Assembly (NCBI GenBank): GCA_000708835.1
Contig: DF237643.1
Span: forward strand, 1-39,004
Length of the DNA stretch: 39,004 bases
Source of the DNA: Klebsormidium nitens
Lineage: Eukaryota > Streptophyta > Klebsormidiophyceae > Klebsormidiales > Klebsormidiaceae
Direction: 5' to 3'
Position numbers and translations under genes: made by a program. Every line of letters begins with the position of its first letter. The first letter of the stretch is position 1. Positions 19,301 through 27,900 of this stretch are shown piece by piece. A model generated the notes under the pieces. That model was not told where the DNA came from, ran no database searches, and saw nothing but the letters and a program-made list of their open reading frames with translations.

Positions 19301-21353
19301 ACCTAGTAAAATGCCTCTGGCATCCCCACACAGTCTTCTGACACACACACGTTTCAGGAAGACCATAAGTAGCGTGCTCCCATTAGGTTGGAACCCATTC
19401 CTTGAACCCAGGTGAGGTGCAGTTGGTAAGCCGCAGTATAAAAGCTTCGTGAGAGCTTTGTACGACACTTGGTGGACGAACCGCTGGCTACCGATGTCTG
19501 GCAAATAAGCCACGGGTTCATGGGCTGTCCAATACCTGCCTCGATCTAGGAACTGAAAGCAAAGAGTACAAAAGAAAGCTGGAGTGATCCACAGTGTAGG
19601 AGCAGGATGTGCACAGAGCTTTGGACCTTCCAGGGAGAGAGGGCGCTTGACATATTGCAAAGGCTAAACAAGAAACCATTGCATCTCACTTCCTGAATTG
19701 ACCACAAAGCAGCCCGACAAACTTCCTCAAGTAGAACCCAGGGGAGTGGACTCAGAAGTGAGACAAGCGTAGCGCAACATATCTGCTGTGGATTTAGTAC
19801 CAACCTGTTGAGGGCTTCCTACGGCTAGACTGTGCGTTCACATACAGTGACCTGTCTAGGAATGCCGAAGGAAGGCCGACCTCGATTCAATGGGACCTGC
19901 CACTTTTGAAGCTAAGCAACCTAGACTGCATTTTCAAGCTTGCTCAGCTTGAAGTGCCTGAAGCGGAACCACGTAATCACCACTTATAACGTGGTGGCAA
20001 ATCAAAAGGTAAAAGCAAAACAACAGGGCAGACGGGATCTGCTACACGCTCTGGTCAGTGCTGAAGGATTGAAAGTAGCAAATTGTGCAATGATCAGGGA
20101 GCAAGCGATGCCTAGCATATCAGATTGATGCCACTGATACATTAACCCCAGGTCTGTAAGTAGATTAAAGCCAGCCACACTAAGGTTTGAGAATCCCAAC
20201 TGTGGACCCGGCAGCCCGAAACTGTCCACTCAATGGTAGGTTCCGCCAGAAGCTGGTCAACAAAGCCCTTAGGATTTACAAACCCCAATGGACCAAATAC
20301 ATGTTTGCTTGGTTCAACCACAGAAGGCTCCTGAGTCCTGCTCCCTTTTGTAAGATGTACAAGGAAGGCACGGGCGCTGACAGGGCAAAGGGTTGCTAAG
20401 CTCCCAAGCCAAAATGCTCAAGTGAATTACAGCAGAGCTTTCAGGACCAGGCATTCGCAACAGGTCCGCTAAAAAGGACTTGCATTGACCAAGTCTTCAA
20501 GTGAGTTTATACTGCGTTGTTCTAAGTGTGCTAAGTACACTACTATTTGGATAAGACACTTGGCCGCTCACAGCTCAGACAACCAACAACCAACTGTGAA
20601 GTTCTCAGACAGTTCTCAGAACGCCATTTCAGAAGTAAGATCCTGAACATAAAGAACATCCTCGAGGCTTGCTTGAAGGTCTGACAGAGAGGGCTCTGGC
20701 CTAATGCATGACAGGACCAGCATATGACAGGACCTGAGACAGGCTAGGCATTTTGCAGAGCTTTGTGGTTCAGCGTCCTGCTTGGACATCATACAGTCTT
20801 AAAGAAGCATGCACCAGGACTCTTGTAGAATCACAGCTGAAGCCCATTCTGAACAAAAGCAAAGACCAGCCACGATCACAAGGAGAGGCACGCCACTTTC
20901 TATCTTTGCCACCTTTGTAACACCACGTTCATGAGATGAGGGTACTATACATTTCAAATACAAATGGCAGTCTGCATTATCCTCAAACGAAAGAAGTCAT
21001 TGTCGACTACTCTGCAGAAAGCAGAACCGCATTTTCTATCAACCAGATTAGTTAAGCAACCAAAGAAGTTTGAGGTCGCACTTCCTTATGCCTTCAGACT
21101 TGCCAGATTGCATAGTGATCTCTCAGTTTCAAACAGGCACTCAGGCTTTAAAAGACCACGTCATCACAAAAACACGCACCTGCTTGGGCCCCTCCTGTGC
21201 AAACACCAGCTGGCACGTTGTGCCCCTGTCCACGATCTGGACACTCCCCTGTCCCGCTCCCTCCGCAGCTTTTATTGCAGCAGTTGCGGCGTCGTCGTAC
21301 TTTTGCCACCCGCTGTCTTCCCGCCGCTCCCAATGCACCACGCTAGTTGCCAT
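10184..21353 (-). CDS. DTX: Deltex-type E3 ubiquitin ligase (WWE-WWE-RING-DTC), 8 exons, 442 aa
   Basis: Join on the minus strand: 21353-21180, 18951-18715, 14539-14341, 13893-13695, 13167-13026, 12601-12518, 11923-11756, 10309-10184 (1329 nt, 442 codons plus TGA). All seven junctions are GT/AG and keep phase. Domains: WWE 1 (~4-75), WWE 2 (~83-149), Pro/Ala/Ser-rich linker (~150-230), RING-H2 (C251, C254, C269, H271, H274, C277, C288, C291), DTC domain (~292-442) with GVRTGNQP, INYSFPHGVQ, GPNHPNPG, GIHHKT and HGYPDETY. Known of the family: WWE domains bind ADP-ribose-type ligands or partners, RING recruits E2, and DTC binds ADP-ribose near the ubiquitin transfer site. Animal DTX1/2/4 have this order at ~620 aa, so this one is compact. 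Introns carry decayed exon-edge copies. A 5' UTR exon is possible. Confidence 0.94.
10310..10760 (-). repeat. Three decayed 5'-edge copies of Deltex exon 8 in tandem
   Basis: Pseudo-acceptor edges at 10456, 10606 and about 10755 (real edge 10309; spacings 147, 150, ~149). The flanking intron sequence is repeated too (for example the GGTTTGT and AATTATGAT blocks), so these are true tandem units. Copy 1 keeps CTTAACCAG|GTTGTGTGG and GIHHKTHPYG, then shifts frame, giving a 40-codon alternative tail before a stop at 10334-10336. Copy 2 has TAG at its acceptor. Copy 3 is strongly diverged. Confidence 0.9.
10795..11755 (-). repeat. Six decayed 3'-edge copies of Deltex exon 7 in tandem
   Basis: Pseudo-donor edges at 11605, 11454, 11289, 11130, 10972 and 10806 follow the real edge at 11756 (spacings 151, 151, 165, 159, 158, 166). 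Each repeats part of the last ~75 bases of exon 7 (around TTCAAGCGG ... GGATAACCAG) and most keep CAG|GTCAGC. The nearest copy differs mainly by a one-base deletion; the farthest is the most changed. Copies 3, 5 and 6 gained an upstream CTGCAG that could act as an acceptor, and copy 3 (11289-11354) is then a 66-base open cassette. A CRISPR-like reading is excluded by unit length and decay. Confidence 0.9.
11756..11923 (-). CDS. DTX: Deltex exon 7 (residues 346-401, DTC core)
   Basis: 56 codons, phase 0 at both ends, acceptor TTTCTTTCCAG, donor AACCAG|GTTAGC. Contains GPNHPNPG, RVAYLVDDAQGREVL and FKRRLTFTVGRSQTTGR, all core DTC landmarks. It is the only copy in the local array with an unbroken frame across the whole exon. 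Confidence 0.95.
12061..12143 (-). repeat. Decayed 5'-edge copy of Deltex exon 7
   Basis: Begins after CAG at 12144-12146 and reads GPKHPNPG, then shifts frame relative to exon 7 and stops within ~20 codons. It lies 220 bases upstream of the real exon 7 edge (11923). Exon 7 is the one Deltex exon with copies on both sides, 5' edge upstream and 3' edge downstream. Confidence 0.85.
12518..12601 (-). CDS. DTX: Deltex exon 6 (residues 318-345, DTC)
   Basis: 28 codons, phase 0 at both ends, donor GTCCAG|GTAATC. Encodes EGSGVIVINYSFPHGVQ, the DTC strand that runs into GPNHPNPG of exon 7. Confidence 0.93.
12602..13025 (-). other. Deltex intron 5
   Basis: Donor GTGGGC, acceptor CGCACCGCAG. I see no exon-edge copies or other features here. 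Confidence 0.6.
13026..13167 (-). CDS. DTX: Deltex exon 5 (residues 270-317, second RING half and start of DTC)
   Basis: Acceptor CCTTCTTCGCAG, donor GAGCAG|GTGGGC. Supplies H271, H274, C277, C288 and C291 (HEYHLEC ... CPTC) and the DTC entry motif MRAYGVRTGNQPENG, typical of Deltex proteins. Confidence 0.95.
13168..13694 (-). repeat. Deltex intron 4 with three decayed 5'-edge copies of exon 5
   Basis: Pseudo-edges at 13303, 13444 and about 13585 (real edge 13167; spacings 136, 141, ~141). Copy 1 reads HENHLECIKKCFAK then stops 18 codons in, and its acceptor ends TAG. Copy 2 has an in-frame stop after HE, then NLDCIKECFES. Copy 3 is only recognisable over the part matching KCPTCMRAYG. Decay increases away from the functional exon. 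Use of copy 1 would truncate the RING and remove the DTC domain. Confidence 0.82.
13695..13893 (-). CDS. DTX: Deltex exon 4 (residues 204-270, acidic linker and first RING half)
   Basis: Phase 1 in, phase 2 out (TGC AA|GTGAGT). An acidic, Ser-rich linker (EPEDEDE) leads to the first RING cysteines in DCVVCYESL and MLC (C251, C254, C269). The split lysine codon is completed by exon 5, giving LCKHEYHLEC. Confidence 0.93.
13894..14340 (-). other. Deltex intron 3
   Basis: Donor GTATGG, acceptor ACTATTCCTGCAG. No repeats or frames of note. Confidence 0.6.
14341..14539 (-). CDS. DTX: Deltex exon 3 (residues 138-203, end of WWE2 and Pro-rich linker)
   Basis: Acceptor CCTTTCCTCTGCAG, donor CCG|GTATGG, phase 0 in and phase 1 out. 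TINGKQQPVRKV closes WWE 2, then a Pro/Ala/Ser linker (LSPPPSAPAPTPPAGG) and a short basic run (LRRSARLAG). In animal Deltex proteins a proline-rich segment also sits between WWE and RING. Confidence 0.92.
14540..18714 (-). other. Deltex intron 2 (4.2 kb)
   Basis: The largest intron of the window. Apart from the exon 2 edge copies at its start and an A-rich tract at about 15230-15290, I recognise nothing in it. No nested gene could be assembled. Confidence 0.6.
18430..18640 (-). repeat. Two decayed copies of Deltex exon 2 3' edge plus donor
   Basis: Pseudo-edges at 18582 (donor GTGGTAAG) and 18435 (donor GTGAGAAG) repeat the last ~50 bases of exon 2 (real edge 18715); the shared core is CCTGCCANNCGTCGACCC on the plus strand. 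Spacings are 133 and 147 bases. Neither has an evident matching acceptor, so they look like fossils of junction duplication that kept good donor sequences. Confidence 0.82.
18715..18951 (-). CDS. DTX: Deltex exon 2 (residues 59-137, WWE1 end and WWE2)
   Basis: Acceptor TCTCTTGCACAG, donor CAG|GTGGGA, phase 0 at both ends (79 codons). Finishes WWE 1 with TGYRRNARRI and contains WWE 2 (VQWEWFDGNNWEAY ... DFRIEFGVDAWQ). Two further copies of its 3' edge with donors follow in the intron (18582, 18435). Confidence 0.93.
18952..21179 (-). other. Deltex intron 1 (2.2 kb)
   Basis: Non-coding by this model. Short frames only, and I did not see exon-edge copies next to exon 1 or exon 2 here. The acceptor has a good pyrimidine tract (TTCTCTCTTGCACAG). 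Confidence 0.6.
21180..21353 (-). CDS. DTX: Deltex exon 1 (residues 1-58, first WWE domain)
   Basis: Starts at an ATG (MATSVVHWERR) and ends at CAAGCAG|GTGCGT in phase 0. Carries the W-E and W-x-x-Y signature of WWE (VVHWERREDSGWQKYDD). The frame stays open upstream, but an acceptor-like CAG at 21360-21362 lies six bases before the ATG, so the upstream sequence is more likely a 5' UTR intron or UTR than coding. Confidence 0.88.
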
Positions 21354-21766
21354 GAACCTCTGCTTTGGGAAACACACGAGTGAAATGCAGACGATGGAAG
21401 GATTGCAGCAGGTGTGGGGGCCAATGCTGGGGAACGTGGTGTTTGTTTCCCACATGCACAAAACTTCAAACAAGCAAAATGGTGGAGGTGACGACCCTTT
21501 CAAGGGTTTGCCCTGCAGGCGCTGTGTAGGGATCATCCTGGTTCTGAGCCCAGCATTGCTGAAACGGTTAAGCTATGTGTAGGAGATAACCATCATAAGA
21601 GAACCTCGCTTCAGCTGTATCTGGTACATGTTGCGGCCGCATTCTAAATTATGGCACCCCCTTAACCCAGACATCCAGCTGGGTTAGCGGATCTAACCCA
21701 GGCAAGACTGGTTGACGTCAGCGGGGCTGGACCTTCTCAGAGTCATACATGGGGGCGGCATGCAAG
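21354..21766. promoter_or_regulatory. Shared head-to-head promoter region of Deltex and Rab3GAP1 genes
   Basis: The two start codons point away from each other and are 413 bases apart. Within it are a perfect TGACGTCA palindrome (21713-21720; bZIP/CREB-type site) and three TAACCCAG elements: direct at 21663-21670 and 21694-21701, inverted (CTGGGTTA) at 21679-21686. No TATA box is obvious. Bidirectional promoter activity is inferred from arrangement only. Confidence 0.6.
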
Positions 21767-21910
21767 ATGGAGGCGCAGCAGCTTTTCCTCCCTCTCAAAC
21801 TTAAAGGGGCGGCTATCATATCTCGAGAGCTGTTGGAAGGAGGAGAACAGCTTGATCTGCAGCAGTGTATACGGCCGCTTGTCGCTTGTTGGCAAGACCT
21901 CGAAACAGAG
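21767..21910 (+). CDS. RAB3GAP1: Rab3GAP1 exon 1 (residues 1-48)
   Basis: ATG in good context (GCAAGATGG), giving MEAQQLFLPLKLKG ... CWQDLETE. An in-frame ATG at 21749 could add six residues but has a poorer context. The donor GAG|GTCTAA is weak. The exon is assigned by phase, position and a loose match of IRPLVACWQDLE to the family's N-terminal helix, so it is the least certain exon of the gene. Confidence 0.6.
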
Positions 21911-24900
21911 GTCTAAATTGCTGAGCGGATTGGTGGTTGGGCGTGTTTTATGCTTGTTCAGGCTTGCTGGACAACAAGAGAATCCTCAAATTCAGTGTGA
22001 ACAAACTGAACTAACACTTGGGATATTGCGGGGTTGAAAGTGTGCACGCTTAATGCAGCAATTCTTGCTGACACTTGAGAACCATGGGTATATCGGAGGA
22101 CGAGGTAGGAGACTGTCTGCTCTTCCCCACTGTTCTCTTCCCCTATTTGCTGAGCTACTCAATAGCCAGTGATTGTGCTTGTTATGTAAGGTTGGAGTCC
22201 TCGTCTCTCCATTTTCAAAGAGCGGCAGCTGGCGCCTTTGCTCATGATTCTGCAATGAACACTGTGATGCTGAGTTTCAAGATGCTGCGTCTGAGCAGAT
22301 GTATCCTGAAAAGATATCCTGCTGTTGTCATTTTGCATCACAATCTTTCTCCTGACAACAACCCTTTCGGTATTTGACAACTTCAGATGATCAGTCCATC
22401 TCAAGGAATTCATAAGTAAATGCCCCCAGTAAACACCTGGCTATGTTCGAGGCACCTTACTGAAAGTGGATGCTGTCTGCAGGGGGAGGGTTTTGAGGAC
22501 TTCACACTTGCATCCCCCTGGGAAAAGTAGGTGCCTCAGCCTGCCTCAGAATTGGTCAGATGCTTGTACGATGCTAGTACCTAGGAACTTTGTTTGAACA
22601 GTTGCTTCATAAAATTGAACTGCTAATATCCACCTTGATGTTTGGAGATTAGCTTTGTGGAAGAGTAATCAGCTTTCAGTGGGGGGTGATGGACCCATCC
22701 AGGGTGGAAAAGCTGTGCAATCTTTCAATGATGCTTGTGGCGATGTTTTCACCCATGAAGTTCTAAGTCTGCTCTTTCTTCCATGGCAAAATGTGTTATC
22801 TGGTTGGTCTAGTGCATTAGTGCCTTGAGATCGCTCCAAGCATCCTGCAAATACGTTCGAGAGATTCAGTGTACTTGACCTTTTGCAGGTTGCTGGACGG
22901 GTTTGAGAAAGCAGTAAGGGCATGGCAGGCAGCGGACGGAGGGGTTCAGGTGGGGCTTAATCAGTTGCCTTGAAAACTCTTCCAATAATTCCCACTTAAG
23001 CTTAAAGAGTCTCCCTGACCCTGATGTTAGACTCAGCGCTTACGACGGTGGCGTGTTCTGGCGTTCAATCACATACACATGTTTCAACGGCATCTTTCTA
23101 TCAAAGAAACAGTCACAGATTGACTAGTAGTGGGCGCACACAGAATAGCAACTTGCTCAGCCCGGGGAAAATCTTACTGCAGAGTAGAGTGGGGGACGAG
23201 ACTACTCAAACTTCGAGATTTCTTGTCAACCTGCCTGTGCCAGCTGCGTTCTCACGTCACTCCTGTTCGATGTTTGCCTTCTTGTTAGCATGAACACACC
23301 AATCCAGCCCTCTAAGGGTTGACCAGTTCGCAGTGCAGAACCTGCACAGGACCTTCTCAAAGTGTTTGATCATCTTTTGCGGTCAGCGGATGGCAAAACG
23401 TTTGCCAGGACCCGTTTCAATGCAACTTCTCGCTTCCGGCTGTGTACAGGCTGGTGCGAGTACTCCCCATTTGGTACACCTAGAGTACGCCGGGCAGAAG
23501 CTTTTCTTGAGGCGCCACGTCATAGCACCTCAAGCCTCAGGTTCGTGCATCTCTCCCAACGAAAATAAAAATCTACAGGAAGTAATCATGTACAGTTTTT
23601 CTGGCGATGCACTGCTCTTCTTCCAGGTTGAATCAAGTCAACCTGATCGGAATTCAATGTGTGGTGTTTGCCCTAATCGCTTCCTCCCAATTCGAGCGAA
23701 GCATCGAATCAAGTTAAGCAGTTCCTTTCAAGCTCGTAAGGAATCTGCTAGGCCGTGTTCGTGTTCAGGTTTCCTACAGTTGATACTATCAGTGTGCACC
23801 AAATCCGCCACTAACTCTCAAACAAGTTCAAGAGATAGTACCTTCGTACAGATTGACAAAAGTGGCGGCTCGACCTGGGTGTTTCTCGTACTCGCGTAGT
23901 CAAGCGGCCGATCAGCTGGGAAGTTCAAGATTTAAGAAAGTCCTATCTTTGATCACTTCGAACCATCTGGATGAAGCAGCTTTTTTCTGCAATAGAGCAG
24001 ACTACTCGTAGAATTTCGATAGATCGTCTGAAGCAATACAAACGGACATCTTAGTCAAAAACCCGCTTACAGGTGGAGGCACAGCTCCCGATCCCTGGGG
24101 CGCAGAGCATCCCCTTCAGCTGCAGTTTGGAGTAACTGACTTTCTGGTGAGTACGCAGCTGCCTTTTTTCACCCTCGGTGCATCTTTACCGTCAGAATAA
24201 ACCCTGACAAGTCCTGTCACCTTTCTCCCGAGCCTGTTCGGAGTGTATGGATTTTGCTAAGCGTACTGTATCTTTGTTGGCGGAGAGGTGGCAGTCGATT
24301 GAGGTGGGGGTAAAAAGGACGGAGCAACATGCTTTGATAGTGAGCGTATTCATGTTTGCGCGAAATATTCGAGGCACTTTGCTGCTTTCTGCTTCGAATC
24401 CGTTCTTGGCAAACCAAGTACAGGACACGACATTCCGTCCCCTTCGCTGAGAAGGAAGGCAACCGGAGCTTTGTGTCCGAGCCTAAGGACCGTTCGAACT
24501 TTAAGCTGCCTTGTTCTTCACAGGTTTCAGGTGGTTTTGATTGGAAGGCATTCGAACCGTCTATAAAACGGCGCAGGTCGGGCTGCCTGTTGAACGTACT
24601 CTGTCGCTCGTTTTACAACCGGCTTCTTTCTCTCTCTGCTGTTCCTTTGCTGACCGAACTGCCGAAAGCTCGCTAGGCAGCCCCAAATGGGTCTTGAAAT
24701 GCTGGATCTGATCTACAGCTATCTCGAAGACTGCCATTTTTGTGGCGCAGATATGTGGACCGGCAGAGGGGAAGATTGGATCGGCCTTGGCCAGTATGCT
24801 TCTCAGCACGGCAGCTGTTGGCCTTGCTAACGCTGGCAGGTAATGACCTAGCCTTTTGAAAGGGTTGTCCTCGATGCAGACTGGCGATGTGCCAGTGTCC

Positions 24901-27900
24901 AAAAGGACACAGCTTGACCATCCAAATACCCGTCAGCACACCGTTACTCTTTATCGAGTATAGCTAACTTCACGGAAAAGGATGATGAGGTGAGCTAATA
25001 GATTAGACTTTGTTAGTAGGACGTCACAATCATTTCAACAAGCAGGGACTCCAAAATAAAATATCAGAACTAACCATAAGCCTAAACATTGCGAACCATT
25101 TCAATAGTTGAACGTATACCCAAAGCGATCCGCTCTGCTCGCAGTTCCCTCCCAGCGTTTATACCATTGCCGAACTTGGAAACCGCTGGGCATCGGGGCA
25201 TCGCCGTCCGGACGTCCGTGGGCCTGGTCCAATATTTGGACACTGAGCGGACGGTGCATAAGGCCCCCGCGCCACACCCGGAGCTGCCCGCCCTTGTAGA
25301 CTCTTTGCGCGGCCGAATGGTAAGCGTCCCGTGTAAACCCTGCGGATCTGGACTTTTTTAGATCATTTTCTAAGGACCACGCTTGATTGCGGTAGGCATC
25401 TGCGGACACTTCCCTGTTAAAAAGGTGTGTCTACAACCGGTACTGTCCATTTTACAAACAGCGAATGTTTTGGGCTTTTAACTTTCTCACGCGCTCCATC
25501 AACTACCGTTTTGAAGCTTCTAAGGCGCCCACGTCAGCCGCTCCAAGGCCCGAGCTGATACGCCTGGATTTGAGCTTCAAAAACTTTACGTACCTTATCA
25601 ATTCAAGAACTTTCCCCCGAATCTACGAACCTGAAGTCAATCGATTTCTAAATTTCTCCATCTCTCTCGTCAGCGCCTTCTTGTAACGTCCACAACGCCG
25701 CCGCCCTGCAGATTAACATGCGCCAAACCTTCGAAACCCCCGTTCCAAGTATTCAAACCCTACTTCATTTCGTTCCAGACCATTTTCAATTTATTCGCAG
25801 CGCCTTCTCGGAACGGCCCCCGACCCCGTCGCCCTCCACATCAGCATGCGCCAAACCTTCGAAACCCCGGGGCTGGCCTTGGGGGATCCCTCCGGTCGGT
25901 CCGAAGCAGCGGGCCAAGCGGGTGGAGACGGGGAAGACGGGTTCTGGGACGACGACACGCCCTGGGCGGCATGGCGTAACCTAGACGACCCGGTGCGAGG
26001 TGGGTTACGGAGGAAGGTTTCGCTTGGGTTAATATTTTGCAAGCCTCGCGGCTTTAACAATCCTGTTTCGACCCAAAGTATGTTGAGAACGGGGGAGGTT
26101 CACGATGACGACACGCCCTGGGCGGCGTGGCACAGCCTAGACGACCCGATTATTGGTGGGTTACGGAGGAAGGTTTGCTCAAGGCAAGGGAGAAGGTGTG
26201 CGAATTCAGACTTCCTTTTGTACCGGCCCATGTCCTTTCCTTTCCGCAGATCCACGGCTGAAAGAAGACCGTCCGAGTGACGTCCTTTGTTGAAGATGTT
26301 CTCCCTTGCGGCCAGTGCTCTTCCTTGACCGCAATGGTTCGAAGAACGGCCGATTTCGGCAAAATTCTACTCCTTTTGTCCGCCCGTTGGTCCGGATTAT
26401 CTGTCACCGTCCGTGTCCGGAAGATGGTTCCTTCTCTACGGTCCGCACCGTCCGCATGCTTACAGGCTTCGCTTTGTGGCCCTTTGTGTCCGCAGACGGT
26501 GGACATATTGGTATGACTAGTATCCTTACTCATATTGTGCATGTTCGATATCTGCAGGTTTCCGTCTGCACGTTCGCGGCCCTGCATGCGCACCCCGTCC
26601 AAAGAGCATCGGACTGAAAAACGAGCGGTCCGTAAGTCCCTCGTACTGACACCGTCCGCATATTTGCAGGCTTCCGTGTGTCCGCCTCATGGCCTTTCCT
26701 GTCCGCAGCCGGTCCGAAAGATGTCCGAGCGATTGAGGTCAAGCCGGCGGGGTCAGCCGCAGAGTGGCGCCTCGAGCCGGTTTTTGACACGACACACAGC
26801 GGGTGAGAACCCCCAAGTGGGGGTTGCGGGATCTGACATAACGAATAATATTGCTCGGCAAATTTTAAGGTCATTTGAAAAGCTGCGCGCCTACGACTGT
26901 TGCTGCACGTTCTGGTCGAAATATTGGTTTTCGCGTGCCACGGAGAAGCCACTTGGGGGTTCGTCCTCTTGAAAGTACTCAGGCGAAGAAAAAGCTTCGA
27001 AAGGCGGGCTTGCGAAAAGCTGTTCCCACCTCAATGTTTTGCTCACAAAGTGCAGATTGTTTGAGTGATTTTTATATGCCGATGTCCTCCCAAGGTTTCA
27101 GCAACGACTAAGCACGTTGATTGTATTTTCGGACTGGAGCACACAAACCTTGACAGCCGCAAAGTCCAATTGACAGCCGCAACATCCAATCGAAAACCAC
27201 CAGTAGGAAGCCATTGTAATCAAAGTATCCTACAATCAAGACACTGTCCGCGCTCCTCCGTTGCGCAGAGCAGTCACCGCTGAGGGGGAGGCCAGCGGCT
27301 TCGCCAGCTCGCTCCGGGCGCTTTCCATCGCGTATCTGTGCACAATCGGCACCAAGTTTATGGACGACTTTGCGCATTCCAGTGAGTCCTGCAGCTGCTC
27401 TGCTGCTCATCAAAAGGCCATAGTCGAAGCATGTTTCTTCGATGAAAGTTGTTCAAGAGCTCAGAGTCTGGTCCTCAGTGTGCTCCCGCTTCCCGTCACC
27501 ACATCGGAAAGTCATCGGGGCCAAATGTCGAAAAGAAGCAAACCTGGGGCTTCATTTTGGCCGCGTGATTCATTTCGCCGTCGTCTTTCGCCGCGTGTTC
27601 TCTATGATCAAGCCGGTCCGAGCGATCCCGTCCTTTCTAAAATCAAGCCGCCGAATCTTCTCTCGTTCTGAATCAAAGATTTGGACTCCAGCACCTGCCA
27701 CTGTGAAGGCCAAATGGTGTTCCGCAGAACACGGATGACGAGCTGCAACCTGTTGTCATGCAGACCTGACCGAGCGGAACGAGATGTGGGCCCTCCGTCG
27801 TGCCTTCGACGTCCCCGGCTCCCTCTTTCAGATCCCGCCCCCGACTGCTATCATTCGAAGCGTTCAGAAGCTCTTTGATGAAGGTGAGCGCTTCTGCGGT

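Noticed and set aside
21749-21766. Upstream in-frame ATG as the Rab3GAP1 start
   Set aside because: T at position -3, while the ATG at 21767 has a purine at -3 and G at +4. It remains possible and would add six residues.
23333-23899. 188-codon plus-strand frame as an independent gene
   Set aside because: Only 23450-23540 fits the Rab3GAP1 model in phase and motif; the rest has no recognisable features.
24561-24939. Two minus-strand frames of 113 and 88 codons
   Set aside because: They are antisense to Rab3GAP1 exon 4 and have no motifs of their own.
26000-26006. Alternative exon 6 end at AAG|GTTTCG in Rab3GAP1
   Set aside because: It would leave phase 0, which cannot join exon 7. GAG|GTGGGT gives phase 1 and a continuous match.
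27274-27381. Alternative exon 8 acceptor at 27273
   Set aside because: Exon 7 ends in phase 2 and requires the acceptor at 27268. The other would shift the GFAS frame.
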